NCBI RefSeq assembly: GCF_050908995.1
Contig: NC_135119.1
Span: 21,171,001 to 21,235,000, forward strand
DNA length: 64,000 bases
Source: Andrena cerasifolii
Taxonomy: Eukaryota; Arthropoda; Insecta; Hymenoptera; Andrenidae
Direction: 5' to 3'
The notes beneath the pieces were generated by a model. It was not told the DNA's origin. It worked only from the letters and a program-made list of their open reading frames with translations, and ran no database searches. This document shows, one piece after another, positions 61,708-64,000 of the stretch. The position numbers were made by a program, and so were the translations under genes. The first letter of the stretch is position 1, and each line of letters starts with the position of its first letter.

Positions 61708-62711
61708 GGGTAAACTCGGGTAAGTCCGTGATAGTTTTAGAATTTGTCTATTAACTGTTAATATTCACATGTTCTGAAAGTGAGTATACGATATAATGAT
61801 AGGTCAAACATCATACAAACATATAATAGGTTAGCAGAAGTTTACTAAGTATCTTTAATTGAAAATATACAAAATTCAATTTTCACGACATACTATGGTT
61901 ACTCCGTTGATAGCTCTGATAACTCCGTGATAGTCCTCGCTGGCCCGATATCTGTTCACCAGCTACTTGTTTATATTATTTTAAATGATTTTACATTATT
62001 TTATATTATTTTATATTATTTTATATTATTTTATATTATTTTATATTATTTTATATTTTTTTATATTATTTTATATTATTTTATATCATTTTATATCATT
62101 TTATATCATTTTATATTATTTTATATTATTTTATATTATTTTATATTATTTTATATTATTTTATATTATTTTATATTATTTTATATTATTTCATATTATT
62201 TTATATTATTGTTATTTTGTGTATAGTCAATCGTTTCATGATCGTTATATATCTGAGACGTATGGAAACATTGTTTCTGGTATTGATGATTAAAATTTCT
62301 CAAAGAGCGCAATTTGCAGAATTTGGTCACTTTCCATAATCAAAAATAACACCGATGCCTTATTGTACGATAATTTCAAGAGTAAGACTTGTTAAAGTGT
62401 CATTTTACCATGACTTACCTGCAGTTTGAACTTTCCATTTATCTTATAAAGCACATATAATACATAAACAAGCGATCATCCACAACTAGCACGCAGAATT
62501 TCGCGAATAATGCGCTGCTGGAACAAAAACGCTCTCTCACTCTATCACACTAACTTCAATTGACTAATTATTTTACCGCAACACGAGCTAGGAGATTCAC
62601 GCTGTCTGTTAGTTGTTGTTCCGTCTAAATGGAGTCGGACAATTTCGAGTTGCAGACAGATGAAAAAGTACCACGGAGTAACCAGTATCACGAACTTACC
62701 CGAGTTTACCC
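61708..62711. mobile_element. ~1.0-kb TIR element with TA duplication
   Basis: Left GGGTAAACTCGGGTAAGTCC and right (reverse complement) GGGTAAACTCGGGTAAGTTC match, continuing through GTGATA; TA flanks both (61706-61707, 62712-62713). Related GTTACTCCGTTGATAG / ACTCCGTGATAG motifs recur internally near 61895-61935. The interior carries the decamer array. Sequences resembling splice donors inside it (CTTACCCG, CTTACCTGCAG) are element sequence. Non-autonomous, Tc1/mariner-group architecture. Confidence 0.87.
61971..62210. repeat. Decamer minisatellite (TTATATTATT)x24
   Basis: Twenty-four uninterrupted 10-bp units with no length change. Variants are single substitutions, such as three successive TTATATCATT units at 62081-62110. 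It lies inside the TIR element; the Tyr/Phe/Ile-rich frames are artefacts. Confidence 0.97.
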
Positions 62712-62713
62712 TA

Positions 62714-64000
62714 CTCTCAGGTATGCGGGCTACGGTGCTAGTAGCGATGATACAACAAAGGAAAATGGAAGAAAGTATTGCACCGTCACGGCGGGGCTGA
62801 CGGGCGTCGGGGCGGGAGAGGGGTAGCGACTGTGGCGGAAGAAAAAGAGCCGGAAAGACGTCGCAGCTGAAGGAGTCGGAGGGAGTAGACAACGCTTTAA
62901 ATGCTTTTCGATACGAGAATGAGACGGAGATTTCATCAAAGAGCAAATTCCAGCGAGTTCGAGGGAGAGACCCGCGGAAGAGGGGTGGCCCCGTGCCTCG
63001 GCCAGGTGGCCGGCGAGAGAAGGAGCGGCTGCACTGGGGCCGCGCCTGCTGGAACCTCGCTGCGCGGCAGAGAGTGCTGCGTTCGCTGTGAATCGAGACG
63101 AGCGGGAAGAAAAGGGGTGGCGGGGGCCTGGAGGGGGCAGAGGAAGACACAGCGAGGGTCGACGGAGGAAAAGAGAGAATGCTAGGAGGCCGCCTTGAGG
63201 AAGACTCGCGGGGTGGCCGCGAAAGGGATGAAACGGTGAAGGAGGATAGGCGTGCCGTGCGTCGGAGAGGGACGCGTGTAACAGAGAGGACGCGTTAAAG
63301 GGAGTACGGCGTAGGGCGAACAGAGACTGCATGGAGGAGCTTTGGGCAAGGTAGCTGGAAGGAGACAGGGTGGAAGAGCAGGGAAGGCCTCGGGAAGAAC
63401 GTAGCCCGAGACAGCGGCGGCGGAGGGACAGTCGCGTGGAAAGAGGTAGAGGGGAACGCGAGAGGGACGGAGAATCCTCGTGAAAGATAGCCGACAAGAG
63501 GGAGCGCGATGGAAACGGCGTGTGCCGGCTAGGGGGTGCTTGGGAGGGGCAGACGGAAGAATCGGCGGGGGGTGGACGAGTAAGGGAGAAGAGGAGGGAA
63601 AGTTGGAGCGAGGAAAAGACCAAGTGAAACAGCAGGAGTCACGGAGCAAAGGGAAGGGAACGTTCGGCTCGAGGAAGAGAAATCGCTGCTTTACCGACTG
63701 GGGTACGAATTCGAGGGACGGAGACGGACGACATTCGTTGAATACGGAGGGAAAGAGAGCGACAGTGCGAGGGAGCACGCGGATGGCGGTTTCAGAAGGG
63801 CGGAAACGAGAAAGAAGGAGCACGGGCAAGGTTGATAGAGAAAACGAGGAAGGGCGGAAGAGTGGGACGTGCAGGGGGGCACGGAGGCGGAAGGGGTGCG
63901 AGCAGGCGTGTTGGGGGTGGATGGGCGGCTGGGTGGGTGCTGGTACGGTTTTCAAGAGGAAAGAGAAGGAGAGGGGTGAGCAGCGAGTGGTTGGTGCATT
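62714..64000 (+). promoter_or_regulatory. Purine-rich CpG island, possible promoter/5' leader
   Basis: From about 62780 the + strand is dominated by G and A with many GAGAG and CpG steps; the minus strand therefore shows long Ser/Pro/Leu-rich frames (297 codons at 62730-63623, 257 at 63182-63955) that I regard as composition artefacts. Such tracts are common at promoters and 5' UTRs of insect genes and include GAGA-type motifs. A + strand gene downstream of the window is inferred, not seen. Confidence 0.4.
63913..63937 (+). other. Canonical G-quadruplex motif
   Basis: GGGGG-TGGAT-GGG-CGGCT-GGG-T-GGG has four G-runs with loops of 5, 5 and 1. It sits in the purine-rich terminal island on the + strand. 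Confidence 0.75.

Noticed and set aside
61927..62293. Tyr/Phe/Ile-rich 'membrane' frames
   Set aside because: They translate the TTATATTATT array.
62411..62423. Strong minus-strand splice donor (CTGCAG|GTAAGTCA)
   Set aside because: Lies inside the 61708-62711 transposable element with no supporting exon.
62730..63623. 297-codon minus-strand frame
   Set aside because: Composed almost wholly of Ser/Pro/Leu/Arg from a polypyrimidine strand; no domain, and frames in other registers are equally open.
63182..63955. 257-codon minus-strand frame
   Set aside because: Same skew artefact; overlaps the previous frame in another register.

Overview
The window looks like a gene-poor stretch (intergenic or long-intron) of an animal nuclear genome, most likely an insect. 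Grounds: no compact prokaryotic-style coding, AT-rich DNA interrupted by CpG-rich islands, a decayed non-LTR retrotransposon tail of arthropod type, and many short DNA-transposon derivatives. The even mix of AT-rich DNA and CpG-rich islands would suit a hymenopteran, but I cannot name the species. I found no intact protein-coding gene, tRNA, rRNA or CRISPR array. Open frames up to about 300 codons exist, but they lie in purine/pyrimidine-skewed or GC-rich DNA, lack recognisable domains and often lack an ATG start, so I do not call them genes.

What can be annotated is mainly a layered set of mobile-element remnants. (1) Six elements with TA target duplications and terminal inverted repeats (3118-3358, 9078-9942, 23699-24087, 50932-52011, 56493-56880, 61708-62711) plus a tiny nested one (51842-51928). 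Five of the six share a terminus of the form TA|RGG(T/G). (2) A 713-bp element with TTAA duplications (20692-21404). (3) hAT-like elements: 46420-46931 with a perfect 8-bp duplication, a truncated relative at 24251-24525, and small ones at 26099-26407 and 61071-61259. (4) Long foldback elements able to form hairpin transcripts: 4946-5688, 9437-9730 (nested), 15252-15472, 16151-16648, 38588-39020 (half copy at 57097-57270), 55899-56473 and 60741-61015. (5) A 5'-truncated LINE tail (about 1950-2363) running into a microsatellite. (6) A probable solo LTR with a 4-bp duplication (35621-35982). (7) Tandem repeats: a 161-bp duplication at 14901-15222, (AAC)n(AAT)n at 19184-19270, and a 24-unit decamer array at 61971-62210.

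Between these lie unique sequences. GC/CpG-rich islands around 4.1-4.6, 8.0-8.9, 19.4-20.7, 22.9-23.5, 24.9-25.9, 36.0-36.4, 40.6-41.2, 48.6-49.7, 52.8-53.7, 55.2-55.8 and 62.7-64.0 kb are plausible regulatory DNA, but that is inference. The last 1.2 kb is strongly purine-rich on the + strand, contains a canonical G-quadruplex motif, and could be the promoter or 5' leader of a + strand gene beyond the window. A near-ideal tandem acceptor/donor (CAG|GTAAGA after a pyrimidine tract) at 58768/58769 would fit a recursive splice point in a long + strand intron. No previously undescribed biological system is demonstrated. The most notable signals are the shared-terminus TA elements, the density of long hairpins, the rearranged solo LTR, the phased decamer array and the candidate recursive splice site.
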